Shown in pieces: positions 26,440 to 35,106 of a stretch of 64,000 nt of DNA. Numbering within the stretch: position 1 is the first letter of the stretch; every line of letters begins with the position of its first letter. The stretch lies in assembly GCF_014841115.1 (NCBI RefSeq), contig NZ_JACYTP010000001.1:248001-312000 (forward strand). The letters are read 5' to 3'. The DNA is from Photobacterium arenosum (lineage in GTDB: Bacteria; Pseudomonadota; Gammaproteobacteria; Enterobacterales; Vibrionaceae). A program made the translations under genes and the position numbers. The notes under the pieces are model-generated. The model had not been told where the DNA came from and ran no database searches. It was given only the letters and a program-made list of their open reading frames with translations.

Positions 26440-27119
26440 CACTCATCTTTTGGCAATGTAACATTGATTTTCTCATTCAGTTCATCAAGTTCGTTCTGAA
26501 GTGCCGTTCGTTCCACTTCAGCTTCAGCCACTTTAGATAATTTTGCTTCATAGCGATCACAATCAGCCTGAGAAACCCAGTTCCAGCTTTTGCCGGATTT
26601 AAACTCGTCGCACGGCTTTTTGAACTCCTCGGCAACACGCCGCGCTTGTTTGACATTAGCCTCCACCTGGCTGAGCTGTTTTTGCAGCCCTAGCTGCTGC
26701 TGGTACAACGCTTTAGAGTTGGACAGTACAGTCTGCTGTTTTTGGGTTGCTTCAGTCAGCGTCTCTACTTTGGTGTCTAATTGTTTTTTTGTCACAACCA
26801 GCTGCTTTTTCTGTTGCTTAAGGGCCGCCATTTGTTTTGCGTGCTCTTCACGTACTGAAGATAGTTCCAGCGTTCTTTGCTCAAGTTGCTGCTGTAACTC
26901 TTCAAATTCAATCGCTTTTTGAGTTTCCATTGACGCCATCGCTTCTAACCGCGTGCTCAGGCTTTGTATTTGCTCCGCCTGCTCAGTGTTTATCTCACGA
27001 AGGTTGTCCATTTCCGCAACCGTTGGCTGATGCTGAATGTGCCCTATTGCCGATGCCAGTAGCATTCCTGCGATTAAACCGGCAACCAGAGTCACTTTCC
27101 AGTTCGACATCAACTCCAT
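26439..27119 (-). CDS. Membrane-anchored coiled-coil protein
   Basis: The 226-residue protein has one N-terminal membrane anchor (VTLVAGLIAGMLLASAIGHI) and then about 150 residues of long heptad-rich helix full of Gln, Glu and Lys (from residue ~35). Two cysteines lie close together in KKPCDEFKSG and SQADCDRYEA. I do not recognise the family. AGGAG precedes the start at six bases. The topology suggests a periplasmic or cytoplasmic coiled coil tethered to the inner membrane. It is co-transcribed with the cupin gene. Confidence 0.7.
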   Translation of the reverse strand: MELMSNWKVTLVAGLIAGMLLASAIGHIQHQPTVAEMDNLREINTEQAEQIQSLSTRLEAMASMETQKAIEFEELQQQLEQRTLELSSVREEHAKQMAALKQQKKQLVVTKKQLDTKVETLTEATQKQQTVLSNSKALYQQQLGLQKQLSQVEANVKQARRVAEEFKKPCDEFKSGKSWNWVSQADCDRYEAKLSKVAEAEVERTALQNELDELNEKINVTLPKDE

Positions 27120-27444
27120 TCCTTTCTCCTAACAAACTACCCAGTTCAATACATGATTACGCATCGATAACCAGCCCAATATACCCAAATGACGGCAAGA
27201 GCCCTGGGTAGCTAAGTGGCATAGACACAAATTACCACAATCGATGCGAACCGATGTCAGAACTATATCAAGCTTCATTGAGGCTTCATTGAGGCTTCAT
27301 TCGCAAAGTCTATGATAGCGATAGAAAATTAGCTATTCAGAATCACATTCCTGCCGCACTCTGTCGCTTTTCCCCTCGGAATAAAATCTGGATATGACAG
27401 TGTCCGGTTACTTTTTACCCTTGTAGCCCCCGGAGGAAACTAAC
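27120..27444. other. 325-base divergent intergenic region
   Basis: No gene is seen. It contains the 11-base tandem repeat at 27272-27301 and presumably the promoters of the coiled-coil gene and ligE. CCGGAGGAAACTAAC just before 27445 is the ligE ribosome site. Confidence 0.5.
27272..27301 (+). repeat. Short tandem repeat, 11-base unit
   Basis: The unit GCTTCATTGAG occurs at 27272-27282 and 27283-27293, followed by a partial copy GCTTCATT to 27301. It lies in a non-coding region and could vary in copy number. Confidence 0.85.
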
Positions 27445-28311
27445 ATGAAGCAATCTGAGTTGGCGATGATCATCACCTTAATGCTGAGCCCAATCAGTTA
27501 TGCCAAAGAAACAGTAACAATGAGAGCAACTTCGGCTGTCTGGCAGGATGACTCGTTTCTGCTCCCTTTGGGTACAAGAATCACCGATTATTGGGTCAGC
27601 GAGAAATTAGATGGCATACGCGCTCACTGGAATGGCCAGCAGCTACAAACCCGGACAGGGCACGTTATTCATGCACCACAGTGGTTCACGGCTGGTTTGC
27701 CTGATGATGTGTTAGAAGGTGAATTATGGGCCGGAAGAGGCGCTTTTCATCTGGTGTCACAAACAGTGCTGGACGCATCGCCAAACCGTGAGCAATGGGA
27801 AAAGATCCGATTCATGGTCTTTGATGCCCCCGCATATCCTGGTTCATTTGATGAACGCTGGCGCCATGTAACCACACTGGTCAATGCATCCAATCATCCA
27901 TACATCAACATCATAGAGCAGCGAAAACTGGCCTCAATAGCCATGGTGAAGAACTGGCTAGCAGAGATAGAAGCCGATGGCGGTGAAGGAATAATGTTAC
28001 ACCATGCTTCTCAACCCTATGTCGCAGGCCGGTCAGACAGCTTAGTAAAAATAAAACGCTTCGAAGATGCGGAAGCCATCGTTGTTGGCTACGAGCCAGG
28101 GAAAGGGAAATATCAGGGGTTAATGGGGGCACTTTGGGTAAAGATGGATACTTTGCCGCCCTTTAAAATCGGTACGGGTTTTTCAGATGCAGATCGTGCC
28201 GTTCCCCCTGAAATCGGAAGTATAGTCACCATCAGATATAACGGATTTACACATAACCAGATCCCTCGTTTTGCCCGATATCTGCGTACAAGACCGTCAT
28301 CGACTCTGTGA
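27445..28311 (+). CDS. ligE: Periplasmic ATP-dependent DNA ligase (LigE type)
   Basis: The 288-residue protein is a minimal ATP-dependent ligase: nucleotidyltransferase plus OB domain, no other parts. The nucleophile is K54 in SEKLDGIRAHW (motif I). Other ligase motifs are VLEGELW (III), EADGGEGIML (IV) and SLVKIKRFEDAEA (V). A signal peptide (cleaved near SYA-KE) predicts export, as in Haemophilus and Neisseria LigE. Its role there is thought to concern extracellular or incoming DNA, biofilm or competence; this remains inference. It is monocistronic. Confidence 0.92.
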   Translation: MKQSELAMIITLMLSPISYAKETVTMRATSAVWQDDSFLLPLGTRITDYWVSEKLDGIRAHWNGQQLQTRTGHVIHAPQWFTAGLPDDVLEGELWAGRGAFHLVSQTVLDASPNREQWEKIRFMVFDAPAYPGSFDERWRHVTTLVNASNHPYINIIEQRKLASIAMVKNWLAEIEADGGEGIMLHHASQPYVAGRSDSLVKIKRFEDAEAIVVGYEPGKGKYQGLMGALWVKMDTLPPFKIGTGFSDADRAVPPEIGSIVTIRYNGFTHNQIPRFARYLRTRPSSTL

Positions 28312-28324
28312 TACACAAATGTAA

Positions 28325-28352
28325 AAAGGGCTTACTCAGTGGTAAGCCCTTG
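28325..28352 (-). terminator. Terminator between ligE and the VC0807-like gene
   Basis: AAGGGCTTAC (28326-28335) pairs with GTAAGCCCTT (28342-28351). The minus strand then reads TTTTTAC, so it mainly serves the minus-strand gene and may also act on ligE. Confidence 0.75.
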
Positions 28353-28358
28353 GCGGTA

Positions 28359-29045
28359 TTACTGCATCTTGAAAATCTGGTTAGCTTCAAGATTGGTCAT
28401 GCGCCGGATAGAGCGCCAGACATAATAAAAGATACCGAACATCATCAGCATGGACGGAATCGCGATCATCGGATAACTCAGCAGCGTCATTTCACCCAGC
28501 TCCTCATTAAAGGCTTCTGACCCTGCCGGGCTGGTTACTATGGTGGTGGCCAGTACGTAATTCATTATAGAGGAAAACACAAACGTACTGGCAAACAAAT
28601 AATTAGACTGTGCCAGACACTTATTGAATTCGGTTAGTTTGCCATTTTGTGTCAATTTCTCTTTAATCAGCGAGAGATTCAGGACGGCATCGTTGAAAAT
28701 CATTTTGGTTACAACAGGGTACTTAGTGAATGTAGAGACAAACACCACAAGCCCAATTAAACCAGGAATCAACGCTTCTTTAATTGCAAGCCATTGATTA
28801 TCAAGTTCAAGTAAACCTATTCCACCGGTCAGTAGTACACTGACAAAGCCCAATAACGAAATGAAGTTAAACTTCTTGTGCTTGATCAGTTCATAGCCAC
28901 CCAGCACAATCGGGAAAGCCAGTGCCAGTATCAATGCATTAACAGGGCCCAGTTGTTCCTGGCCACTCAGCTTCATCAGTACCACAGACGGTACGATGAC
29001 ATTGAAGATAAGATCAGTAAGAGGATTCGATTTTTTTTCAGTCAT
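28359..29045 (-). CDS. VC0807-like integral membrane protein
   Basis: The 228-residue protein has about six hydrophobic segments, with IVPSVVLMKLSGQEQLGPVNALILALAFPIVLGGYEL region (29020-28880) at the N-terminal half. The layout resembles the VC0807 family and is loosely like intracellular septation protein A. The function is unknown. It is monocistronic, with a long gap before the isochorismatase-like gene. Confidence 0.7.
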   Translation of the reverse strand: MTEKKSNPLTDLIFNVIVPSVVLMKLSGQEQLGPVNALILALAFPIVLGGYELIKHKKFNFISLLGFVSVLLTGGIGLLELDNQWLAIKEALIPGLIGLVVFVSTFTKYPVVTKMIFNDAVLNLSLIKEKLTQNGKLTEFNKCLAQSNYLFASTFVFSSIMNYVLATTIVTSPAGSEAFNEELGEMTLLSYPMIAIPSMLMMFGIFYYVWRSIRRMTNLEANQIFKMQ

Positions 29046-29300
29046 GGTTTTTCAGGTACGTTTCAATATCGGGTCATTGTTCCGTCATTTACCCGCAATG
29101 TAAAGATGAAACAAGTTACAAGGCTTTTCGCTTTGGTCGGCTTCACCAAACTATTTTAGCTTAAGGGGCAGACAAAATACCAAACCGACTTGACTTTATG
29201 GTCAGATAGAACCATGTTCTGCCCTATAACCACAGAGCAATCACCGCTAAACTTTTCATGTAAAAGCACATAACGGTGAATTTAAGATAAGGACATTCCT

Positions 29301-29840
29301 ATGCTGGATCGCAATAAAACCGCGCTGGTGATCGTTGATGTTCAGGGAAAGCTGGCCAGCCTGATGTCAGACAGTGATACCCTCTATCAAAACCTGTCAG
29401 TCATGACTCAAGGGGCAAAAGCCCTTCAATTACCTGTCATCTGGTTAGAGCAGTTACCCGATAAGCTTGGGCCCACTATTCCGCAGATTGCTGAGCACCT
29501 CACTGATCAGACGCCCATTGCCAAAAATTGTTTCAGCGGTTGCCAGTCGATCGACTTTATGGACGCTTTAGTTTCCACTGGTTGCAAGAACGTGCTGCTG
29601 GTCGGGATAGAAGCGCACATTTGTGTCTATCAAACCGCCATGGATTTACTTCGAAAAGGCTACCACGTAGAAGTCATTTCTGATGCTGTCTCTTCACGGA
29701 ATGCGGCGAACAAAACAGTCGCCCTGAATCGTATGCAACAAGCAGGTGCCTCAATCTCGTGCACAGAAATGGTACTTTTTGAGTTACAAGGCGTCGCTGA
29801 AGGCGAAAGCTTCAGGCAGATCTTAAACCTCATCAAATAA
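29301..29840 (+). CDS. Isochorismatase-family cysteine hydrolase (YcaC-like)
   Basis: The 179-residue protein has the family's catalytic triad: Asp in ALVIVDVQGKL, Lys in AKNCFSG and Cys in GIEAHICVYQTAMDLL, with the cis-peptide at GIEAH. YcaC-like hydrolases of this size act on unknown amide or ester substrates. AAGGAC precedes the ATG. It is followed by the nagA gene 131 bases later; a palindrome sits between, so they may be separate units. Confidence 0.88.
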   Translation: MLDRNKTALVIVDVQGKLASLMSDSDTLYQNLSVMTQGAKALQLPVIWLEQLPDKLGPTIPQIAEHLTDQTPIAKNCFSGCQSIDFMDALVSTGCKNVLLVGIEAHICVYQTAMDLLRKGYHVEVISDAVSSRNAANKTVALNRMQQAGASISCTEMVLFELQGVAEGESFRQILNLIK

Positions 29841-29897
29841 TTAAGTCACAAAGTTGACATTAATTGCACGGATAAATTGATCCCGGATTCAATGCAG

Positions 29898-29930
29898 GCT
29901 ATCTTATTTTCATAAAAAAAATAAGATAGC
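29898..29930 (+). promoter_or_regulatory. NagC/Mlc-like palindrome upstream of nagA
   Basis: GCTATCTTATTTT (29898-29910) and AAAATAAGATAGC (29918-29930) are perfect 13-base arms with a 7-base spacer. The core TTATTTT-N7-AAAATAA has the AT-rich form of NagC/Mlc operators, and it lies 41 bases before nagA. It could also act as a terminator for the preceding gene, since a T-run is built into the stem. Confidence 0.55.
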
Positions 29931-29971
29931 CATAGGTTAATCTCCTCCTCTGCATTCTCGGAGTCCGGCCC

Positions 29972-31111
29972 ATGTACGCCATAACCCACATCAGCGTGTT
30001 TGATGGCAGCACGATTGCTGAAGATCAAGCCATTTTTATTGACAGAGATACCATCTCTGCCGTCATGCCCATGTCGCAAGCCAAGTCCCGGCAATTACTC
30101 CCGACCGACTGTCTGGACGGGACTGGTTTACTGGCCACCGCAGGCTTCATAGACATTCAGCTAAACGGTTGTGGCGGCGTCTTGCTAAACACAGACATTG
30201 CCAAATCCACCCTGGATACCATGAATGCCACTAACCTTCGCTACGGTACCACCCAATATCTTCCCACTTTTATTACCAGTGAAGCCGAACCGCTTAACGC
30301 AGTCATTCAGTTGATTGAAAGCATTGATACCCCGGAATCTGAAGGAGTGCTGGGGCTGCATTTAGAAGGCCCTTTCATCAACCGCCAAAAGAAAGGGGCC
30401 CATCAGGAACAATGCATCAGGGATCTTGATGAAGAAACTGCTGAGTATCTCATTCGCCATGCCCACTGCATAAAAGTGATCACACTGGCGCCTGAGTCTT
30501 GTGATCAATCAGTGATTAACCAGCTGACAGAGGCGAACATTATAGTGTCTATGGGCCATACCAATGGCCGGTACACCGACTACACAGCCAAACACGGCAT
30601 CAGTATGGCCACACATCTGTTTAATGCGATGAGTCCACTGGATTCTCGTGAGCCAGGTGCTGTCGGCTATATCTTTGATCGCAAACCCCATGCCGGCATT
30701 ATTGTTGATGGCATTCATGTGAATTACGCCTCAATCAGAATCGCCCACCAGCTTCTGGGAGAGAAACTTTTTATGGTTACCGATGCTGTGACACCAGCGG
30801 GTACTGACCTCAAAGAGTACGATATGGCTGGCACCAAGGCCTATGTCACTGACGGTAAATGCCATTATGCCGATGGCACCATTGCCGGCGCGGCCATTAC
30901 CATGATTGAAGGTGTGCATAATCTGATTAATCATGTGGGTGTCAGCAAAGAAGAGGCATTGCGGATGGCAAGCCTGTACCCGGCCAAAGCTCTGGGACTG
31001 GATGCACACTATGGAAGAGTCAGAACAGGATATAAAGCCAATCTGGCATTACTGACTGCGGATCTGCAAGTAAAAGGCACGGTTCAGATGGGGTTACGGC
31101 ATCACGTTTAA
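29972..31111 (+). CDS. nagA: N-acetylglucosamine-6-phosphate deacetylase
   Basis: The enzyme converts GlcNAc-6-P to GlcN-6-P and acetate, the committed cytosolic step after GlcNAc uptake. The 379-residue length matches E. coli NagA. GFIDIQLNGCGGVLLNT, LGLHLEGPFINRQKKGAH (metal-binding HLEGP), SMGHTNGRYTDY, ATHLFNAMSPL and VTDAVTPAGTD (catalytic Asp) are present in order. No nagB or nagC is adjacent. The upstream palindrome suggests NagC-type control. It acts downstream of chitin degradation. Confidence 0.95.
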   Translation: MYAITHISVFDGSTIAEDQAIFIDRDTISAVMPMSQAKSRQLLPTDCLDGTGLLATAGFIDIQLNGCGGVLLNTDIAKSTLDTMNATNLRYGTTQYLPTFITSEAEPLNAVIQLIESIDTPESEGVLGLHLEGPFINRQKKGAHQEQCIRDLDEETAEYLIRHAHCIKVITLAPESCDQSVINQLTEANIIVSMGHTNGRYTDYTAKHGISMATHLFNAMSPLDSREPGAVGYIFDRKPHAGIIVDGIHVNYASIRIAHQLLGEKLFMVTDAVTPAGTDLKEYDMAGTKAYVTDGKCHYADGTIAGAAITMIEGVHNLINHVGVSKEEALRMASLYPAKALGLDAHYGRVRTGYKANLALLTADLQVKGTVQMGLRHHV

Positions 31112-31144
31112 AGCGATGGCATGTAATGTTCGCGGAGTGACAAG

Positions 31145-31176
31145 ACAAAGGGCCACTTGTCTGTGGCCCTTTCTGC
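31145..31176. terminator. Bidirectional terminator between nagA and the membrane protein gene
   Basis: AAAGGGCCAC (31147-31156) and GTGGCCCTTT (31163-31172) form a perfect 10-bp stem. It sits between convergent stops at 31111 and 31178. Confidence 0.8.
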
Positions 31177-31177
31177 A

Positions 31178-31540
31178 TTATGCGTTGGCAAATTTGAGCG
31201 TTTCAAGCCGGGTAAGTTGATATTCACGCAACTTGAAGTAGCCGTAAGTCGCCACAATAGAAAAGAAAAGGTATGACAGAGCAAATACCAGAGGTGAATT
31301 AATCACCTGATTTTCCAGTCCCCACATTACCCCAGCGACAGTAACACCCATTTTCGCCATTAACCCGGTTAGCAGCAGCATGAATGCCAATTGAGGATAA
31401 CGTGTTGCCCGGAATGCCAGCCAGTAGGTCGCACCTACCGCCAGAGACGCTATACCAAAGCCGGCCATAAATGAATGAAGATGCTCCCCTGAGAAAACAC
31501 CGGCAACAACCGATATAGCCAGAATGATCAAGAACTTCAT
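31178..31540 (-). CDS. Small integral membrane protein of unknown function
   Basis: I do not recognise this protein. The start at 31540 (MKFLIILAISVVAG) is supported by GAGG five bases upstream; in-frame starts at 31555 and 31594 lack this. The 120 residues contain four predicted membrane helices, with a charged end (YFKLREYQLTRLETLKFANA). It is monocistronic, and a 570-base gap separates it from cheV. Confidence 0.65.
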   Translation of the reverse strand: MKFLIILAISVVAGVFSGEHLHSFMAGFGIASLAVGATYWLAFRATRYPQLAFMLLLTGLMAKMGVTVAGVMWGLENQVINSPLVFALSYLFFSIVATYGYFKLREYQLTRLETLKFANA

Positions 31541-32111
31541 AAGAACCTCACTCATAAACCCGACGTTAATGACAATGGGCGCCAATTCTTTCACCGGATC
31601 GCCCTTTTGCGGCTATTGTTTCAGGTTTCACAGAGGTTTAACAGTGGTCGTTCCTCTAAGCATTGTTACTAAAATGTTTCATCTTCAGCCGGTTACATTC
31701 TGAAACATTATAAACACCTAACAGAAAACAACTTCCCGCCAAAAGTTACAAAATAGTTAACAACTCAAGCAGCAGCAGGATATCGCTGCAAAGGCCATAT
31801 CTTAAAAATAAAATTCAGAATTTGAGTAATACTGCCATGAAAGATCAATATCATACCGCCGTCTTTCACATGAAAAGCAGCATCTAATACTGAATTTTCA
31901 CTTCAGAGCCCAACAAAGTGAAAAGTGTGACAAACCTTAAGTACGAACAGCCAGCAACGGTAAAAAACAAGATTGATGCGCTTTTCTTTTGACGCATTCA
32001 CTATGAAACTGGGATGTTGCTCTTACCTTTGTAACCTTCGTTAGGAATATTGGCTTCCTCTCTCTATAATTTGCTGAAATTCAGAACAAAAACCACATTT
32101 ACGGGCATTTT
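31541..32111. other. 571-base intergenic region with two inverted repeats
   Basis: No protein gene is visible between the small membrane protein and cheV. Two 9-base dyads are present: AATGTTTCA(31673-31681)/TGAAACATT(31701-31709), and TTTTCACTT(31895-31903)/AAGTGAAAA(31916-31924). Between them TTTCA-CA-TGAAA at 31864-31875 repeats the TTTCA/TGAAA theme. Neither dyad has a T-run. The region must hold both promoters and could hide a small RNA. Confidence 0.5.
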
Positions 32112-33062
32112 ATGACGACCATTCTTGATGCAGTCGATCTTCGTACACAGCTTGTTGGAGAGAACCGCCTTGAATTGCTGATTTTCCGGCTTCATTCTGC
32201 TCAATTATTTGCGATTAACGTGTTCAAAGTGCGTGAAATCGTCAAACAACCTCACCTGCACTCGCTGCCAGGCAGCCATTCCAGTGTCTGTGGCGTCGCC
32301 AACATTCGCGGACAATCGATTCCAATCATTGATTTACGAAAAGCTATTGGTGTAAGAGCAACGGAAGAGAGCACTGAAACCAACCTTATCATTACTGAAT
32401 ACAATCGAAGCGTTCAGGGCTTTCTCGTCGGACAGGTCATGAACATTGCCAATATGACCTGGCAGGACATTCAGCCGCCACCCAGCCAAGTCGGTAAAAA
32501 CAATTATCTTACCGCCATTACAAGAATTAAAAGAGAAGGTGTTGAGAGGCTGGTCAGCATCGTCGATGTCGAAAAGGTGCTGGCTCAGATCGTGTCATAC
32601 AACACAGACATTTCTGACGATATTCTCGATCAGCATTTAGTCAGTCAGTTTCATGGACGCAAGATTCTGATTGTTGACGATTCCTCAACCGCGAGAGCAC
32701 AAATCAGGGACACCCTTTCGCAACTTGGTCTGGAAATCATTGAAGCCATTAATGGGCAAAAAGCATTGGATATTCTCAAAGGCTGGTGTGATGAAGGAAA
32801 AGAGGTAAGCCACGAGATCCTGATGATGTTCACCGATGCCGAAATGCCGGAAATGGATGGTTATCGCCTGACTCACGAAATCCGCAGTGATGAGAGGATG
32901 AAAGACCTGTTCATTGCACTAAACACTTCGCTCAGCGGAAGCTTTAATCAGGCAATGGTCGATAAAGTTGGCTGCGACCGTTTCATTTCTAAATTCCAGC
33001 CGGATCTTTTGGTTGAAGTCGTCCAGGACAGACTGAGAGCAGCTTTAAAGCAGCCCGTGTAA
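32112..33062 (+). CDS. cheV: Chemotaxis coupling protein CheV
   Basis: The 316-residue protein has an N-terminal CheW domain (about 15-160; FAINVFKVREIV, GVANIRGQSIPIIDLRKAIG) that links receptors to CheA. The C-terminal receiver domain (about 185-312; ILIVDDSSTARAQI, phospho-Asp in MMFTDAEMPEMDG, Lys in RFISKFQPD) is phosphorylated by CheA and tunes adaptation. The order CheW-REC defines CheV. It is monocistronic, as is common for the several cheV copies in vibrios. Confidence 0.93.
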   Translation: MTTILDAVDLRTQLVGENRLELLIFRLHSAQLFAINVFKVREIVKQPHLHSLPGSHSSVCGVANIRGQSIPIIDLRKAIGVRATEESTETNLIITEYNRSVQGFLVGQVMNIANMTWQDIQPPPSQVGKNNYLTAITRIKREGVERLVSIVDVEKVLAQIVSYNTDISDDILDQHLVSQFHGRKILIVDDSSTARAQIRDTLSQLGLEIIEAINGQKALDILKGWCDEGKEVSHEILMMFTDAEMPEMDGYRLTHEIRSDERMKDLFIALNTSLSGSFNQAMVDKVGCDRFISKFQPDLLVEVVQDRLRAALKQPV

Positions 33063-33075
33063 TTCGCCACGGGCT
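33052..33075 (+). terminator. Weak hairpin at the cheV stop
   Basis: AGCCCGTG (33052-33059) pairs with CACGGGCT (33068-33075), overlapping the stop codon. No T-run follows, so termination is uncertain. Confidence 0.35.
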
Positions 33076-33224
33076 TACTCACGACGTTTGGCAGACAAAG
33101 GTTAAAAGGCGCGTAGTCTTATCAGCAATACACCAGACTAAAATGCAGTAATGTCAGCTTCAGCAGTGCTCTCGGCCAGGAGCCAGGGGTCAGTTCAACC
33201 CGACTCCCCTGACACTCAGCCAAA

Positions 33225-33410
33225 TTACTGATTAGGTGAAAGACTATCCATATCTTGCCAGATACCATCACTGAAACCCTTCGCCTCGATCTGATGACTG
33301 ACTGACAATGTGCGATCATCGCTTTTCATTGCCAGCTGCATAGTAAATAACACCAGAACCGCTATCGGTATTAAGCAACTGCTGAGCGTAAACTGAGCTG
33401 TCGATGCCAT
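33225..33410 (-). CDS. 61-residue single-span membrane protein behind pdsO
   Basis: The start ATG at 33410 follows AAGGGGG at four bases, one of the strongest ribosome sites in the window. The purine run overlaps the pdsO stop codon ten bases upstream, so translation is very likely coupled. The protein has one hydrophobic segment (CLIPIAVLVLFTMQLAM) and a polar C terminus of about 30 residues. No LPXTG motif is present. I do not recognise the family. It occupies the place where a sortase target or sortase might be expected in a pds locus. Function unknown. Confidence 0.7.
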   Translation of the reverse strand: MASTAQFTLSSCLIPIAVLVLFTMQLAMKSDDRTLSVSHQIEAKGFSDGIWQDMDSLSPNQ

Positions 33411-33419
33411 ACATCCCCC

Positions 33420-34178
33420 TTAATGCGACTGCGCTGTCTGAACCGGTCCCTGCTGGCTACGCAAAGTGACGCGGCGGTCAAAAAAGTCGTACTCCCAGCT
33501 TTCATCCATTTTAAGCGGCTCTTCTTCGCCATAAGCAATGGTGACAATTTGCAATGGGTTCGCGCCCCGAGATTCCAGGTAATCCCTAACGGCAGTCGCA
33601 CGCTCTTCAGAAAGAACCTGGTTACGCTCCGACCCGCCACGGCGGTCTGCATAGCCTGATAATTCCCAATTGATTTCTGGCGATTGCTTCATCAGTTCTG
33701 CAATTTCATCCAGCTGAGCCTGAAAATGGGGCTCAATCACTGCCGAACCGGTCCGAAAATGTACGTTCATTGCCAATGCCATATCATGCTTCTGCTGTGT
33801 CTCGCGCAAGCTGGCCATTTCATGCTGCATTTCCTGGTAGCTGTCCAGAACAGGCTCCAGCTCGGCATTACGCTCATTCAAAGCAAAAATGGTTTTCTGC
33901 TGCTCACTCAAACGCGCTGTCTGGCTGGCGATATAACCTTCCTGGCCAACGGCTGTCCCCATAATCCCGCCGACCATTGCACCAATAACAGCACCGACCG
34001 GACCACCAACCAGACCGCCGACAGCGGCACCGGAACCCATACCAATCCATTGTTCTTGCTGGGCAACCGGCTCAGTGTTTGCCGTGCTCTGCTGGCCCGC
34101 ATGGACCTGAGTGCTGACACCCATCACAGCTGTAGCAACCAAAAGGGAAAGAGCCTGTTTTTTCATCATGTTGTTCAT
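33420..34178 (-). CDS. pdsO: OmpA-family protein of the proteobacterial sortase system (PdsO-like)
   Basis: The 252-residue protein has a signal peptide (ending QVHA-GQQ) and a glycine-zipper segment (GSGAAVGGLVGGPVGAVIGA, residues ~48-68). A coiled coil (residues ~80-130) leads to a C-terminal OmpA domain (LSGYADRRGGSERNQVLSEE, and FFDRRVTL). Glycine zipper plus coiled coil plus OmpA is the PdsO pattern. The adjacent divergent PdsR/PdsS pair supports this. The family was defined from loci with a class-GN sortase; its function is unknown. GAGGAAAA precedes the start. Confidence 0.8.
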   Translation of the reverse strand: MNNMMKKQALSLLVATAVMGVSTQVHAGQQSTANTEPVAQQEQWIGMGSGAAVGGLVGGPVGAVIGAMVGGIMGTAVGQEGYIASQTARLSEQQKTIFALNERNAELEPVLDSYQEMQHEMASLRETQQKHDMALAMNVHFRTGSAVIEPHFQAQLDEIAELMKQSPEINWELSGYADRRGGSERNQVLSEERATAVRDYLESRGANPLQIVTIAYGEEEPLKMDESWEYDFFDRRVTLRSQQGPVQTAQSH

Positions 34179-34407
34179 CTGATTTTCCTCATCATTTCTG
34201 TGTTATCCGAACAAGCATCTGAGGCCGTTAATGCAGCTCTCGTTTGCCGATGAGAGAATTAAAACAAAGTGTTCAGGCAATAAGAGGGAGAGAAAAAGGC
34301 AATGTGCTGATCAAATGTGGCAACATTATGGCAATTGGCTTTGAAGGCGGATTTGCACTTTTTTAGCCTGCCAGTTCAGGTATAGTCAGTTTTCTCCAAG
34401 GTGAATG

Positions 34408-35106
34408 ATGAAGCAATCAATGAAACATATAGCCATTGTTGAAGACGAAGCGGCAATTCGGGAAAACTACATGGATGTGCTGAGAAAGCACGGTTACAAA
34501 GTGCAGGGTTACGCAGACCGCCAGCAAGCCCAGCAGGCGTTCGAACTCAAACTGCCCGATCTGGCCATCATTGATATCGGCTTAGGCCATGAAATCGATG
34601 GTGGATTCGCACTTTGTCAGTCGTTACGCGCCCTGTCTCCCACTGTACCCATCATTTTTCTGACTGCACGTGACAGCGACTTCGATACGGTGTGCGGACT
34701 GCGGATGGGGGCAGATGACTATCTCACTAAAGACATCAGCCTGCCCCATTTAATGGCAAGAATTGCCGCGCTATTCCGGCGAAGTGAGCTGATGTCTGCC
34801 CCCGCCACAGAAGAGACACTGCTGCACAGGGGAGCTTTGACCATTGACCAGAACAAAATGCAGATCTTCTGGCAGGAGCAACACATTGATTTGACTGTGA
34901 CAGAGTTCTGGATGGTGTACGCGCTGGCGAAACGTCCGGGCCATGTCAGAAGTCGTCAGGATTTGATGGAGGATGCCCACGTCGTGGTCGATGACAGTAC
35001 CATCACGTCTCATATCAAGCGGATACGCAAAAAGTTTGCCCAGCATGATGCCGACTTTGATCATATTCATACTGTCTACGGAATGGGATACCGATGGGGA
35101 GCCTGA
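34408..35106 (+). CDS. pdsR: Response regulator PdsR (OmpR/PhoB type)
   Basis: A two-domain regulator: receiver (HIAIVEDEAAIRENYMDVL, phospho-Asp in LAIIDIGLG, Lys in DDYLTKDIS) and a winged-helix DNA-binding domain (residues ~130-230, ending VYGMGYRWGA). The wording DIGLGHEIDGGFALC and LTVTEFWMVYALAKRPGHV fits the PdsR subgroup of the dedicated sortase system. AAGGTG at 34398 is too close to the ATG at 34405, so I use the in-frame ATG at 34408. The 3' end overlaps pdsS by 13 bases. It is divergent from pdsO, which it may control. Confidence 0.85.
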   Translation: MKQSMKHIAIVEDEAAIRENYMDVLRKHGYKVQGYADRQQAQQAFELKLPDLAIIDIGLGHEIDGGFALCQSLRALSPTVPIIFLTARDSDFDTVCGLRMGADDYLTKDISLPHLMARIAALFRRSELMSAPATEETLLHRGALTIDQNKMQIFWQEQHIDLTVTEFWMVYALAKRPGHVRSRQDLMEDAHVVVDDSTITSHIKRIRKKFAQHDADFDHIHTVYGMGYRWGA

